Positions 38,121-48,370 are shown, numbered from the stretch's first letter. The stretch is DNA of 64,000 bases from an uncultured Prevotellaceae bacterium (GCA_900319525.1 ONOU01000005.1:39771-103770); one strand, 5' to 3'. Made by a program: numbers and translations. The notes: a model not told the origin generated them from the sequence alone.

Positions 38121-40909
38121 GACTCCAAAGTGTGATTGTTCGTTAATGAATTTCCTTTCAGGATGCTGAGTAATGATGATACAATCTTCACCTTCTCGTT
38201 GCTCTCGTTGGTCTTTAGTCGCAGTAGAGGCAAACCGTACACTTCAAGAATGTGGTTCTTAAGTAGGTCACGCTTATGTTGTTCGGTTTCATCATTGTGA
38301 TACGAGTAGCCATCTGTCTCGATAGCCATAACTGGCTTCTTGGTAACGTGATTGATGATAAGAAAGTCAAGATGAGTGCTGTAATGGGAGATGTACTTGC
38401 GCTCATCCTCGTTAAGCAGCGTCCAGTCCTTGATTACATTGCGCACGGGGGTATGACACAGGATGCCGAGGTGGCTAAAATCGGGATACTCAACCAGAAT
38501 GTTCTCGAGCAATGAATAGGTGAGGTTCTCGGAGTCGAATTCTGAAATATTCCCGTGTGCTGCTAGAAACGCCATTCTCTCACTTGTGTAGTGGGTGTAT
38601 AGATAATCAAATATGGAACTAATCTTGCTAACGGTAACAGACAGGTTATGATAGTCGATATAGTCTATCAAATCGCTGATATTTCCCTTCTGTTCCTGTT
38701 CATTACCCGAAACGACGAGGCAAAAGCGTTTCTTTGCTCGTGAGATAGCAACGTTGACAAGGTTGGCATCATCACTGAACTCCGAAATCTGATCATCAAC
38801 AGTGCTCAGGATAATCGTGTCTTTCTCGCGTCCTTGATATTTATGAATCGTCGAAGCCTCAATGTCGGGAAGTTGACGGTTAAGCTCATTTACCTGGCTA
38901 TTATAGGGCGTGATGATACCCACGTCCTCGCTTGGGTCAAGGCGCGGCAGCACCTCGTTCTTCACAACATCAATCTCGCGCTGGTTGTAGTGGTTGCGGA
39001 TGTGGTGCCCAGGTACGGTCTTGACAGCCATCATCACATCCTGCTCATCGTGGTCTTCGGTCATGATGAGAAGATTACCTCCGTAGAAGCGCTGATTGCA
39101 AAAGTTGATGATTGTGGGATGGCATCGATAGTGCTCACGTAGCAATGTTTGTTCAACATTGGGTAGTATGGTGCATACTGATTGCAAGAAACAATATTCA
39201 GCACAATTATAACCTGGCGCCACCCGATACTCATTGAAGATGCCCTTGTATTTGAGTGCATCCTCATCGGTTACCACATTGGGCAGCTGCATCGAGTCTC
39301 CTACTACGACGGCGTTCCTCGCACACGATAGGGCTAATGCGCCGGTATCTATTGAGACCTGCGATGCTTCATCCATGATGATGTAGTCATAAATATGGTC
39401 TGGCAATGACGTTCGTGCTGAGAATGTCGTGCTGAGCACCACCGGATACTGTTTACTGACATCATCGGCGCATCGGTGCAGTGCCTTCACGTCAGCGTAC
39501 ACGGTCCGTTGTTCCTTATGATACTTGCTATAGAGCGCTTTCTTCAACAAGGATAAAGATTGCGTCGTCAAGTCTGATGTCAGTGCCTCGGCATCGACTG
39601 ATGATAGCTCCTTTTCGATACGGGCGATACGGGCATTAAGTTCTCGGCCACGCGCGATAAAATATAGTGCCTGAAGCTCCAAGATTGTCGGTTGTGGATT
39701 GTCCGGGTCAAACGATGATTGTACCCCCAAGAGGTATCTCCGGCTAAAGTTCAACCATACCCACTTGAGTCGCTGCATAAGCGAGCCCTGCGAAGCAAAA
39801 TCCTCATGCTCGGTATGGGCCTGATACTGCTGCCACAATTTCATTAGGCGTTGAGACTTGGCCCGCTTCTTGGGTCTATAGGTATCATCTGTAATTTCGT
39901 TGTCGCGCTTAAAGTATTCCCACTCCAGTTCAACGGCCTTCGCCTCCTGCTTCATCATTGCCATTTCCTCTTGGAGAGAGAACACCTTACGCAATTTGGC
40001 TAATGTGGACGAAGTGCTACTCTTCAGCTTCCGGGAATCGTTAAAGGATAGCTCCCATGATAGCAAATCCTGTGGAATTGCAGGCTGGTTTTGGATGAAT
40101 TCCTCTTTATTCTCTCGCCTACCCAATGGAGCCACAAAGAAATCAAGTCCATAACTCTGCAACTTCTCCAGTACGTTAGCTGTTGCTGAGTTGTTGTTGG
40201 ACACCACGATTACCGACTTGTTCTGCATCAGGATGTTGGCGATGATGTTGAGAATCGTCTGCGTTTTACCCGTACCTGGTGGTCCTTGAATGACGCTGAT
40301 CTGGTTCTCGAATGCTGACGTGACAGCCTTTTCCTGGCTGGCGTTACAACCAAATGGGAATATCAAGCCACCGTTCGACTGTAGCCTGTGGACCTTGTAT
40401 TTTTCGGGATCAAGATAAGGTGCTATGGCTAATGTCCTATCGATAAACTTTATTTTCCCATATAAAGCAGGCAATAGTGCTTCGTTTTCCTCGTCTTTGC
40501 CCAGTTCATTCACTTGTGCGACACGCGTCAAGTAGCTGAAGGTGTTCTTCGCGATAGGGTCTCCAAGGCAGGATTCCACAACCTGGATAGTGCCGTGCAG
40601 ATAGTCTTTCACGAAACCACTTCCATATGAGATACGCCAGTGGGTCAATGCACCTTGATTAAAAGAATAGATGTCGTTTACATTGTGTTCTTCTCGTCCA
40701 CTGGTATATACCTTCGTGTGCTTTGGATCGTGCCACACTGCATTCGTCAGCTGCACCACGTCATCATAACGGTAGTTGTATCTCTTATAGCTATTCTTGA
40801 ACTTGATAGAATACAAGCCATTATCTCCCAATTCAATCCGATCAATTTGGAGAGCCTTGGGTTGCCCTTTTACTATGATGAAGGTGCGAGAGGACGGCAT
40901 GATTGGCAC
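38117..40909 (-). CDS. SF1 helicase fused to a C-terminal nuclease-like domain
   Basis: A 930-residue DNA2/NAM7-type superfamily 1 helicase: Walker A GPPGTGKT (near 206), a long insert rich in coiled coil, motif II DEASQVSIDTG (near 511), HYRCHP, IITPYNSQV and ISRAKKRFCLV. The last ~90 residues carry a DUF2726/Vsr-like nuclease core (FLIINHVTKKPVMAIETDG..YH, then GLPLLRL). The ~150-residue N-terminal beta-rich part is unassigned. It is probably a nucleic-acid-processing defence enzyme; the pairing with NADAR is unusual. A PD-(D/E)XK relation is inferred from pattern only. Confidence 0.8.
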   Translation of the reverse strand: MPIMPSSRTFIIVKGQPKALQIDRIELGDNGLYSIKFKNSYKRYNYRYDDVVQLTNAVWHDPKHTKVYTSGREEHNVNDIYSFNQGALTHWRISYGSGFVKDYLHGTIQVVESCLGDPIAKNTFSYLTRVAQVNELGKDEENEALLPALYGKIKFIDRTLAIAPYLDPEKYKVHRLQSNGGLIFPFGCNASQEKAVTSAFENQISVIQGPPGTGKTQTILNIIANILMQNKSVIVVSNNNSATANVLEKLQSYGLDFFVAPLGRRENKEEFIQNQPAIPQDLLSWELSFNDSRKLKSSTSSTLAKLRKVFSLQEEMAMMKQEAKAVELEWEYFKRDNEITDDTYRPKKRAKSQRLMKLWQQYQAHTEHEDFASQGSLMQRLKWVWLNFSRRYLLGVQSSFDPDNPQPTILELQALYFIARGRELNARIARIEKELSSVDAEALTSDLTTQSLSLLKKALYSKYHKEQRTVYADVKALHRCADDVSKQYPVVLSTTFSARTSLPDHIYDYIIMDEASQVSIDTGALALSCARNAVVVGDSMQLPNVVTDEDALKYKGIFNEYRVAPGYNCAEYCFLQSVCTILPNVEQTLLREHYRCHPTIINFCNQRFYGGNLLIMTEDHDEQDVMMAVKTVPGHHIRNHYNQREIDVVKNEVLPRLDPSEDVGIITPYNSQVNELNRQLPDIEASTIHKYQGREKDTIILSTVDDQISEFSDDANLVNVAISRAKKRFCLVVSGNEQEQKGNISDLIDYIDYHNLSVTVSKISSIFDYLYTHYTSERMAFLAAHGNISEFDSENLTYSLLENILVEYPDFSHLGILCHTPVRNVIKDWTLLNEDERKYISHYSTHLDFLIINHVTKKPVMAIETDGYSYHNDETEQHKRDLLKNHILEVYGLPLLRLKTNESNEKVKIVSSLLSILKGNSLTNNHTLES

Positions 40910-40973
40910 TATAGTGTTCAGATTTCGTTAGTTAATTGTAGATATAGGGTAAACCGACGTTTAATTTATATCT

Positions 40974-41381
40974 TCATTTGTCTTGCATACTTTTCCACCA
41001 AGTGATGTCATCGTCCCAGTTAGAAGAGTCCTTGAAATACTCTAGCCATGAGTCCAGGTCGTTTTCACCGATTTCTCCATTATCAATCTTATTCAGAATA
41101 GTCTTCCAGCCCTCAAGATAATGATTGAGTTCATCGCTTTCGCCTGAATAAGAGTAGTCACTGATATCTTCCTCTTCATCGTCAGGCTCACCATCAGGCC
41201 AAGCACCTTCGTAGGCCATAGTTTCCAATCGGTCCTCAATATTAACAACCTCGGTCTTCTCGCCATTTACTTCGGTGGCATTGAAAATCAAATATAACAA
41301 TTGGGCACGATTAAGGTAAAGAACATCATCACCATCCCAACCGTCTCCACATGCGCCACCACCATAAGCGCTCACGAACAA
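40974..41381 (-). CDS. Small acidic protein, possibly truncated by an in-frame stop
   Basis: A 135-residue, strongly acidic protein (runs of DDEEEDISD) starting with TTG in FVSAYGGGACGDGWDGDD; no family was recognised. In the same frame, 60 bp upstream, an ATG at 41441 opens METNELKKKALELLTRK and stops at a TGA (41388-41390) just before FQLFVSAYGGG. The simplest reading is one ~155-residue gene with a nonsense change or a sequencing error; the alternative is a TTG start. It lies between the DUF262 and helicase genes, in the same direction. Confidence 0.55.
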   Translation of the reverse strand: MFVSAYGGGACGDGWDGDDVLYLNRAQLLYLIFNATEVNGEKTEVVNIEDRLETMAYEGAWPDGEPDDEEEDISDYSYSGESDELNHYLEGWKTILNKIDNGEIGENDLDSWLEYFKDSSNWDDDITWWKSMQDK

Positions 41382-41500
41382 TTGAAATCACTTCCTTGTA
41401 GGAGCTCCAATGCTTTTTTCTTCAATTCATTTGTTTCCATATTCTAATAGAGCAATTAATGGTCCTTAGTTGTGAAACCCTAATTGACTCGGTCTATCAA

Positions 41501-43279
41501 TTAAAATTTCCACTGTGCGACAATCTTACTGTACAAATCATTGGCTCTTTTCTGAATCTCGTTTTCGTCCCAATTAGATAAAGAAAGGTAAGGCGTAAGG
41601 GTTACAAGCCCAGAAGCACAACTAATCAGACCAGGTTTATTGCCTTTTCCATTCAATTTGTCAGCCCACACACCATTGCTTATTGACGTGTTCAACTTCA
41701 TGGGTATGATTGCTAAGTTACCTAAAGTATATAGTGCATCGTTCCTCAGATCAGCTACGGCTTGAGTAACAGCAGGCCATGTTATTTGCCATTTTTTGGG
41801 CATCAAATGTTCCAGACTATAAGAGTTTAGACCAAGTAGTTTTGTTGCTGATGCAGAAGGGCGAATCCTGCTTTCCAACATGTACAAAATGCCTGTATTC
41901 TGTTTATTAACTAAGACTTGTGTGTCAATAGCATCCTTAACTTCTGTGTCAGATGGATATTTCAAGGTGGTGCCACTTTGCTTATTAATATAGGCAATGA
42001 AGTCAGATTTTGTAAGAACCTTGTTCGTCAATAGACTGTCGTAGAACATATTATTATAATTACGTGTGTCTGAATGGCAAATGATTCTCCTCATCATATA
42101 GGATTCAATGGCACCAAATAGATCATTTTGCTGCTGAGTGTTAGGATTGTTCACCAAGATGTATAACACGTATGGAAGCAGTGTGACACAATCCATAGAG
42201 AACATTAATAAACTCATTCGCTCCATACCAGGGGTTGATGGAATGGCTTTCAATCTGGCATCTGGATCAAAATAGTTCATGAAGGTGGTTGCATAGGTAT
42301 TGACCTCCTTTACCAGTCGTAATTTATTACCACCATAATACTTGCTGATGAAATCTTTATACGAATGGAACAAGTCTTCCATCCTCATATAGTCATCTTT
42401 ATCTGCAGTCGAAACGGTATAGCTCGACGTGTCGTGAATCTTTATGAGGAGAAAAGCGTAAAAGAACAAATCTATAAGATGTGGTCTTTTGGTACCGGCA
42501 ACAATTTCGTGATCCCAATAGTCTTTCTGGTCCTTATCTTGCTCAAAAATCGGCAACCAATATGTATTGAAGTTTGCAAAGGTATTTGAGTCAAAGAAAT
42601 AATTTTTCAACAGTTCTGATGTCGTTAGTCGAACTCCTAGTGAGTTTGTTGTATCAAATATTTGTTGCTCATCGTCATTTGGGTCTAAATCAATTAATAC
42701 AAAAGTCACATTATTAAGAATTTCTGTAATATTGTATTTCGCAAGGTTTTGCGATAATTCATTCAACATGTACTCATATAACAGTATAATCTGGTTTGGA
42801 TTCTTGATAATAGCTCCAGTCTTAGCATCTTGATAGTCCTTCTTTCCCTTTATCAATATATGATCGGCTTTTGTCAAGCCAAGTACTTGATTGAAGTATG
42901 GCTCATCAATACGATTATGCTTGAGTGTTAATTCCGTACTGACACCACTGCTAGTATATGCCTTTGTGATAAATGTATCAAAGAGCCCCGGGTATGTAAA
43001 CAAACTTAAGACTTTAAAGAACACAGTTATTGTGGTGAGCCTCTGTTGCCCATCAATAACGGTACGTTGATCTCCAATCGGGCCAGTAGGTGTCGGATTC
43101 TGTTTTAGAATCATTGAGCCAATAAAGTATGGCTTGGGGTTTGATGACAAGCGCCTCAAATCATCTAATAACTGTTCCCACTCTTTCTCACCCCACACAT
43201 ATGCTCGCTGATAATAAGGAATGTGAAGCAAACGTGCTTGATTAAAAATGTCACTTATTTTTTTTGTTCCTGCATTCAT
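41501..43279 (-). CDS. DUF262/DUF1524 protein (GmrSD-like restriction)
   Basis: A 592-residue protein. The N-terminal DUF262 (ParB-like, GmrS) domain shows IPYYQRAYVWGEKEWEQL and VIDGQQRLTTITVFF. The C-terminal DUF1524 (GmrD, His-Me finger nuclease) domain shows YSLEHLMPKKW and TLGNLAIIPMKLN. Fused GmrSD-type proteins cut DNA carrying glucosylated hydroxymethylcytosine and are type IV restriction enzymes; the exact target here is unknown. It starts 86 bp after hsdR and may share its transcript. Confidence 0.86.
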   Translation of the reverse strand: MNAGTKKISDIFNQARLLHIPYYQRAYVWGEKEWEQLLDDLRRLSSNPKPYFIGSMILKQNPTPTGPIGDQRTVIDGQQRLTTITVFFKVLSLFTYPGLFDTFITKAYTSSGVSTELTLKHNRIDEPYFNQVLGLTKADHILIKGKKDYQDAKTGAIIKNPNQIILLYEYMLNELSQNLAKYNITEILNNVTFVLIDLDPNDDEQQIFDTTNSLGVRLTTSELLKNYFFDSNTFANFNTYWLPIFEQDKDQKDYWDHEIVAGTKRPHLIDLFFYAFLLIKIHDTSSYTVSTADKDDYMRMEDLFHSYKDFISKYYGGNKLRLVKEVNTYATTFMNYFDPDARLKAIPSTPGMERMSLLMFSMDCVTLLPYVLYILVNNPNTQQQNDLFGAIESYMMRRIICHSDTRNYNNMFYDSLLTNKVLTKSDFIAYINKQSGTTLKYPSDTEVKDAIDTQVLVNKQNTGILYMLESRIRPSASATKLLGLNSYSLEHLMPKKWQITWPAVTQAVADLRNDALYTLGNLAIIPMKLNTSISNGVWADKLNGKGNKPGLISCASGLVTLTPYLSLSNWDENEIQKRANDLYSKIVAQWKF

Positions 43280-43364
43280 AATAATATATGTTTAATGTTA
43301 TTGATTCTCAATCAAATAGTCCCATATCATTTATGTTTTAGAGATTATTATTCCTTCTCATTTT

Positions 43365-46300
43365 CTACATTTTGCGGACGCGTTGGTCGTAGAGCTCGTT
43401 GAAGAAGATGCTCTTGAACATGTTGTTGGCGCGATCCTCGGTGAGTTTGTTGTACAATTCCAACTTGGAGTTGATGAAGTTGAGAAGTTCCTCGTCGATT
43501 CTCTCCTCAAACAACTTCTTGACATCGTCACGGGCATTGTCGGTATTGAAATAACCCATGAGTTCCTCGTCGTCGATCACACGCTGGCGCATTTTGTTCA
43601 GCTCGACCTTATCGTCTTCGGTCAGTTCAAGGCCGTAGGTGTCATTCAGCATCTTGATGATGTTGCTCAACAGGTCGAGCTCATCCTTAGGTGTAGCGCT
43701 ATCCTGGCCTGCAGTCTGGCCCTTCATGGCGGCATCACGCTCAGTGAGGCTGATGTTCTGGCGCCCCATGTACTTCACCTTGTAGCTGTCAAGCATTGTC
43801 TCATCAAGAACCTGATAAGGCAAGTTGCTCTTCTTGTAGGGCAGCTTCTTGTACAAGGCCAGACAGAATGGAGCCAACTGAGCAAGGTTTTCATCCTTGA
43901 ACGTGATGATCTGGCTCAGGAAATTGTACAGGTTGTTGAACCGGCGACAGCGTTTACGGAAAATCTCTTGATTCTCATCGTCAAGTATAGCGAGAGCCTG
44001 GTCACAGATCCTATCAAGAACTGCATTCACCTTCACCTTATTTGTTTTGTCGATGAAGTAATACTTGGCGAACTCATGAACGTCCTCTTTCTCGAAAACG
44101 CCAAACTGGTACAACTCGGATTGCAGCTCATACAAGGTGTTCGGATCGGTCGCGTCCTCCTCAAGCATGTAGTTACGGCCATAGTAGTCCTGGAAATCGG
44201 TTTGCACGTCCTCGGCATTGTTCACAAAGTCCAGAACCATCGTGGAGCCTTTGCCCTTCTTGGTACGATTCAGTCGACTCAAGGTCTGCACCGTGCTGGT
44301 GTCACCGAGCTTCTTGTCCACAAACATCGTGTGCAGGTTGGGCTCATCAAATCCCGTCTGATACTTCATGGCCACAATCAGGATTCGGTACTTGGGCAGT
44401 TTGAATGCCTCGGGGATTGAGATGTTTCCTTCAAGTCTATTCATTGACTTCTCGGTATACTCCTCGTTGGTGTCACCGTCCTTGACCGTACCAGAGAAGG
44501 CTACCAGTGCCTTGTAAGGCAAGTGCATCTCCTGCATGATGTCATCAAACTTACGCTTATAGCGCACTGCATGCAGGCGGCTCCTGGTCACCAGCATGGC
44601 CCGGGCCTCACCATTGATTTCCTTCTCGGTCTGGCTGACGAAGTGCTCAATCATGATACGGCTCTTACGCTCGATGGCGGCATCCTGCAGGTCCACATAG
44701 CTAGACAGCAGACGTACAGTCTTTTTCTTCTCATATTCGCTGTCGATGACTCCCTTGGCCGTCACCAGCTTGTAGTAACGCTTGAAGGTCATATAGTTCT
44801 CCAGCACATCAAGGATGAAGCCCTCGTCGATAGCCTGCTTCATGGAGTAGACGTCAAACGGTTCTTTCTCTCCGTTGATGTTTTCACAGAACAATTCTAT
44901 TGTCTTGGGCTTGGGTGTCGCCGTGAACGCAAAGTAGCTGACATTCTTCTTGATGCCAGTACGGCTCATCTCCCTCTCGATGGCCTCATTGAGCAACTTT
45001 TCCTCATCGGTTTCTTTTTCCTGTTCCTGGTCGAAGGCCTCGGCTTCCTCTAGCGACATGGCTTTCCTCATCTGGCGCGCCATGCTTCCGCTCTGGCTGC
45101 TGTGTGCCTCATCGATGATGACAGCAAAGTTTCGGTCGGCATAATGCTGTACCGAATCGGAAATGCTGGGGAACTTCTGGATATTCACGACGATGATCTT
45201 CTTTCTTGCCTCAATGGCGTTCTTCAGATCCTGGGCTGTCTTTCTGACTTTACCGTCCTCGCTGTCCATGATATACTCAACCTCACCAGGAGTGAGATCA
45301 AACTGGCGGATGTTCTTTCCAATCTGGGTATTCAGCGCCAAACGGTCGGTCACAACAAATACCGTGTCAAAAATCGGCTTATTGTCTGTATAGTTCTGGA
45401 AGAGGTTGCTCAGCCTGAACGCCAGCCAGGTGATGGTGTTGCTCTTTCCCGAACCAGCCGAGTGCTCGATGAGGTACCGGTGTCCAACACCTTTCTCCTT
45501 GAGTTCAGCCAACAAACGCCAAACGACCCTGCGCTGATGGTAGCGGGGGAAAATCATGGCTTGGCTCTTCTCAGTCTTGAGTGAGCCCGTTTTGGGGTCA
45601 TATTTCTTCTCCTCGTTTTCCTGAACCAGGATATAGTTCTGGATCAGGTCCAACAATGAGTCTTTACGCAAGATGTCGCGCCACAGGTATTCCGTTCTGA
45701 CAGTCTCTTGAGGATACTCTACGCCCTCGGGCGGCTTATTCTCAAAGAACTTGTTGAACGGGAAGAAACGGGTCTTCTCACCAGCAAGGCGTGTAGTCAT
45801 GAACACCTGCTCGGTGCCACAGGCAAAGTGCACTAGAATGCGCTTGAACTCAAGGGACTTTTCGCCCTTAGTGTCGCGGCTCTGCATATACTGCTTGATG
45901 GCGTTCTCGTGGGTCTGTCCTGTGAGGGTGTTCTTCAACTCGATCGTAGCCACTGGCAGTCCGTTGACAAAGATAGCCAGGTCGATGGCAAACGCAGTAT
46001 CCTTCTTGGAATACTTGAACTGCCGCATGATGGCGATACGGTTCTTGTGGTAGTTCACCTCATGTTCAGCGTTCAAGCTGCTTACCGGTTTGAAATATAC
46101 CATACGGAAATTCGCCCCGGGTGCCGACAGTCCGTTCCTGTCCTTGAGCACCTTGAGCGTTCCATACGTTGATAACTCGTGGTCCAGCCGCGAGAACAAG
46201 TTGTTCTGGGCATCGGTCTCTGTCCCCATCGCCTCAACGAGCTTTTTATACTCCTCGGGCTGGGTATCCTTCAAGAAGGCGATGACTTCAGACTTGATCA

Positions 46301-46448
46301 AGCAGAGGTCCCGGTCATATTCCGTGTTATCCACTTGATGATACTCCATGTCACGGAGTTCCTCTCCACCAATCGTAACGATGGGTTGTGAGGTCAAGTA
46401 CTCAACGATGTACTTCTCGAGATCAATTTCTTTGGGAGTTCCTGGCAT
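43365..46448 (-). CDS. hsdR: Type I restriction enzyme, R subunit
   Basis: Motor and nuclease subunit of a type I restriction-modification complex (1027 aa). The N-terminal PD-(D/E)XK nuclease has D in FAIDLAIFVNGLPV and ELK in IELKNTLTG. Translocase motifs are SAGSGKS (near 330), IDEAHSSQSG (near 445), FAFTATPKPK, MKYQTGFDEP and LSRLNRTKKGK. A helical C-terminal domain for binding the methylase complex follows. It is the last gene of hsdM-hsdS-rmuC-hsdR, starting 12 bp after rmuC. Confidence 0.95.
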   Translation of the reverse strand: MPGTPKEIDLEKYIVEYLTSQPIVTIGGEELRDMEYHQVDNTEYDRDLCLIKSEVIAFLKDTQPEEYKKLVEAMGTETDAQNNLFSRLDHELSTYGTLKVLKDRNGLSAPGANFRMVYFKPVSSLNAEHEVNYHKNRIAIMRQFKYSKKDTAFAIDLAIFVNGLPVATIELKNTLTGQTHENAIKQYMQSRDTKGEKSLEFKRILVHFACGTEQVFMTTRLAGEKTRFFPFNKFFENKPPEGVEYPQETVRTEYLWRDILRKDSLLDLIQNYILVQENEEKKYDPKTGSLKTEKSQAMIFPRYHQRRVVWRLLAELKEKGVGHRYLIEHSAGSGKSNTITWLAFRLSNLFQNYTDNKPIFDTVFVVTDRLALNTQIGKNIRQFDLTPGEVEYIMDSEDGKVRKTAQDLKNAIEARKKIIVVNIQKFPSISDSVQHYADRNFAVIIDEAHSSQSGSMARQMRKAMSLEEAEAFDQEQEKETDEEKLLNEAIEREMSRTGIKKNVSYFAFTATPKPKTIELFCENINGEKEPFDVYSMKQAIDEGFILDVLENYMTFKRYYKLVTAKGVIDSEYEKKKTVRLLSSYVDLQDAAIERKSRIMIEHFVSQTEKEINGEARAMLVTRSRLHAVRYKRKFDDIMQEMHLPYKALVAFSGTVKDGDTNEEYTEKSMNRLEGNISIPEAFKLPKYRILIVAMKYQTGFDEPNLHTMFVDKKLGDTSTVQTLSRLNRTKKGKGSTMVLDFVNNAEDVQTDFQDYYGRNYMLEEDATDPNTLYELQSELYQFGVFEKEDVHEFAKYYFIDKTNKVKVNAVLDRICDQALAILDDENQEIFRKRCRRFNNLYNFLSQIITFKDENLAQLAPFCLALYKKLPYKKSNLPYQVLDETMLDSYKVKYMGRQNISLTERDAAMKGQTAGQDSATPKDELDLLSNIIKMLNDTYGLELTEDDKVELNKMRQRVIDDEELMGYFNTDNARDDVKKLFEERIDEELLNFINSKLELYNKLTEDRANNMFKSIFFNELYDQRVRKM

Positions 46449-46460
46449 AGTCGCTATATT

Positions 46461-48335
46461 TTATTGTTCGTTTGTAGTTTCTTCAGTTGATGTACCCTCG
46501 GTTGCCGTTTCGTCGGCAGTCGTTTCCTCGGTCACGTCCACAGGGTCAGTTGATGGCCCCGAGGTTATCATGATAGTGGGATCGCCCTCAATGAACATAG
46601 TGCCGTCCATCTCGGCGAGCGATTTCTTTTTCTTGTTCTCCTGTGCACCGGCCTTCAGCAGGTTCCTGGCAGCAGTGATGATGCTAGGTCCACCGTCAGC
46701 TGTGGTGATTTTCAGCTTCGTGATTTTCTTGACGGTATCGTTCACGCTCGACTCGACGTCCATGAATCGCTGTCCGAAATCCTGCACACGTTCAATCACC
46801 GTGTTGGCGGCATTCATCATGGCTTGCTGGTTCTTCAGCTGGCGCACCTGGGTCCACATCATCTCCAGCACACGCAGGTTCATGTACATGGTCTGTGGGC
46901 CAAGGATCATCACGCCCTGATCATAGGCCTCTTTCCACAGGGTGTGGTCATTGAACACTGCCAGATTCAACGCACCCTCGATGGGCACATACATGATGGC
47001 AAAGTTCAACTTGTTGTAGCCGTCGGGGAGATACTTGGTGTACTCCTTCTTGGCCAGTCGCTTCACTTGAGCCCTGACGCTGTCGATATGAGCCTTGAGG
47101 TGTTCACTCTTCTCGGGATCGTCATCATCGGCATTCATATAGCGCTCGTAGGCAGTCAGTGACATCTTGGAGTCTACAACCACATGACGGTTATTGGGGA
47201 AATGCAGGATGAAGTCGGGAATCAAGCCCTTGCCGTCATCACCCTTAGCGCTCCTGCCACCCTGGTCCCTCAAGGTCTCCTGGGTATCATACTGCTCACC
47301 CTCCCTGAGTTCCATGTCCTCGAGCAGCTGCTTGAGCTTTAACTCGCCGAAGTTACCTTGAACTTTCACCTCACCTGTCAAGGCACGGGTCAGACGATCG
47401 GCAGTCTCACCGATAGCGACACTCTTCTTCATGTTGTCTTGGATGGTCTGGTCGAGTCGGTTCAGCGCTTCAGTCTGCTGCGACTTTGTCCTATCCAAAG
47501 CATCCTGCATGTCCTTGAGGCTCTTCTGCAAGGGGTCGATGATTTTGGAAACCTGTTCCTTGTTCTGAACCTCCAACTCGTCCTGGCGCAGCTTAAGCAC
47601 CTTCTCGGACGTGGTCTGCATCTGCTCCTTGATGAGATCGAGTTGGTTCTTCACCTGTTCCTCGTTCATCTCCTTGAGAGCGTCAATCTGTTTCTGATGG
47701 GCTTCCTTGGTCTGCTTGAGCTGCTGTTCAAACGAGGTTCTCATCGTTTCGATTTGTCTCTCATAGGTGCCCTTTATTTCGGCTATCGCTTCGGCATTGC
47801 GCTTGGTTTCACCCTGCTTGAACTCCTCGGCGACGGCCTCTTGTTTCCTCAGGTTCTTCTCAGCCTCGGCCTTGAATTCCTCCATCTGTCGGGCAAAAGT
47901 GTTTTTCAGTTCCTGTATCTGGTTCTCAAAAGTTGCCTTCTGATCATTCATCTGCTGCTCATAGGCTGCCTTCTGGTCGTTCAACTGTCGTTGGCCACGC
48001 TCGGCCTCATGCTGCAAGGCTTGGGCGGACTCCGATTTCAGGGTTACAATCTTCTGCTCGTAGTCCTCCTTCTGAACGCCCAACTGATTGAAATAGTTGT
48101 CGGCATTGGTCTTCTGAACATCGCGCTCCGAGGTCAGTGTCATGATGGCATTGACTTTCTCGGCTAACTCCGATTCCTTGCCGGCAATTTTGTCGCCCAG
48201 TTCCTTGATGTTGTTTTCCAGGTTGCCGATAGTCAGCACATACCCCTTCTTTCCACGGTTACCTACAAAGTAACCCACTACAGCCATTACGATGATGGCA
48301 ACAATTGCAATTACAAGATACAGTTCCATATACAC
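46461..48335 (-). CDS. rmuC: RmuC-family DNA recombination protein
   Basis: A 624-residue RmuC-type protein: an N-terminal membrane helix (LVIAIVAIIVMAVVGYFVG), a coiled coil over about residues 30-330, then the RmuC nuclease-like core (NFGELKLKQLLEDMELREG, PDFILHFPNNRHVVVDSKMSL, YVPIEGALNLAV, LGPQTMYMNLRVL). RmuC is linked to suppressing rearrangements between short inverted repeats. The tail after residue ~560 is acidic and Thr-rich. It is unusual in being embedded between hsdS and hsdR, so it may work with the restriction complex. Confidence 0.93.
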   Translation of the reverse strand: MYMELYLVIAIVAIIVMAVVGYFVGNRGKKGYVLTIGNLENNIKELGDKIAGKESELAEKVNAIMTLTSERDVQKTNADNYFNQLGVQKEDYEQKIVTLKSESAQALQHEAERGQRQLNDQKAAYEQQMNDQKATFENQIQELKNTFARQMEEFKAEAEKNLRKQEAVAEEFKQGETKRNAEAIAEIKGTYERQIETMRTSFEQQLKQTKEAHQKQIDALKEMNEEQVKNQLDLIKEQMQTTSEKVLKLRQDELEVQNKEQVSKIIDPLQKSLKDMQDALDRTKSQQTEALNRLDQTIQDNMKKSVAIGETADRLTRALTGEVKVQGNFGELKLKQLLEDMELREGEQYDTQETLRDQGGRSAKGDDGKGLIPDFILHFPNNRHVVVDSKMSLTAYERYMNADDDDPEKSEHLKAHIDSVRAQVKRLAKKEYTKYLPDGYNKLNFAIMYVPIEGALNLAVFNDHTLWKEAYDQGVMILGPQTMYMNLRVLEMMWTQVRQLKNQQAMMNAANTVIERVQDFGQRFMDVESSVNDTVKKITKLKITTADGGPSIITAARNLLKAGAQENKKKKSLAEMDGTMFIEGDPTIMITSGPSTDPVDVTEETTADETATEGTSTEETTNEQ

Positions 48336-48370
48336 TATGCTTTTATTGGTGTTATTTGATGTGTGTTTAC

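Noticed and set aside
43383-44420. 345-codon plus-strand frame
   Set aside because: Antisense to hsdR; valine/leucine-rich shadow.
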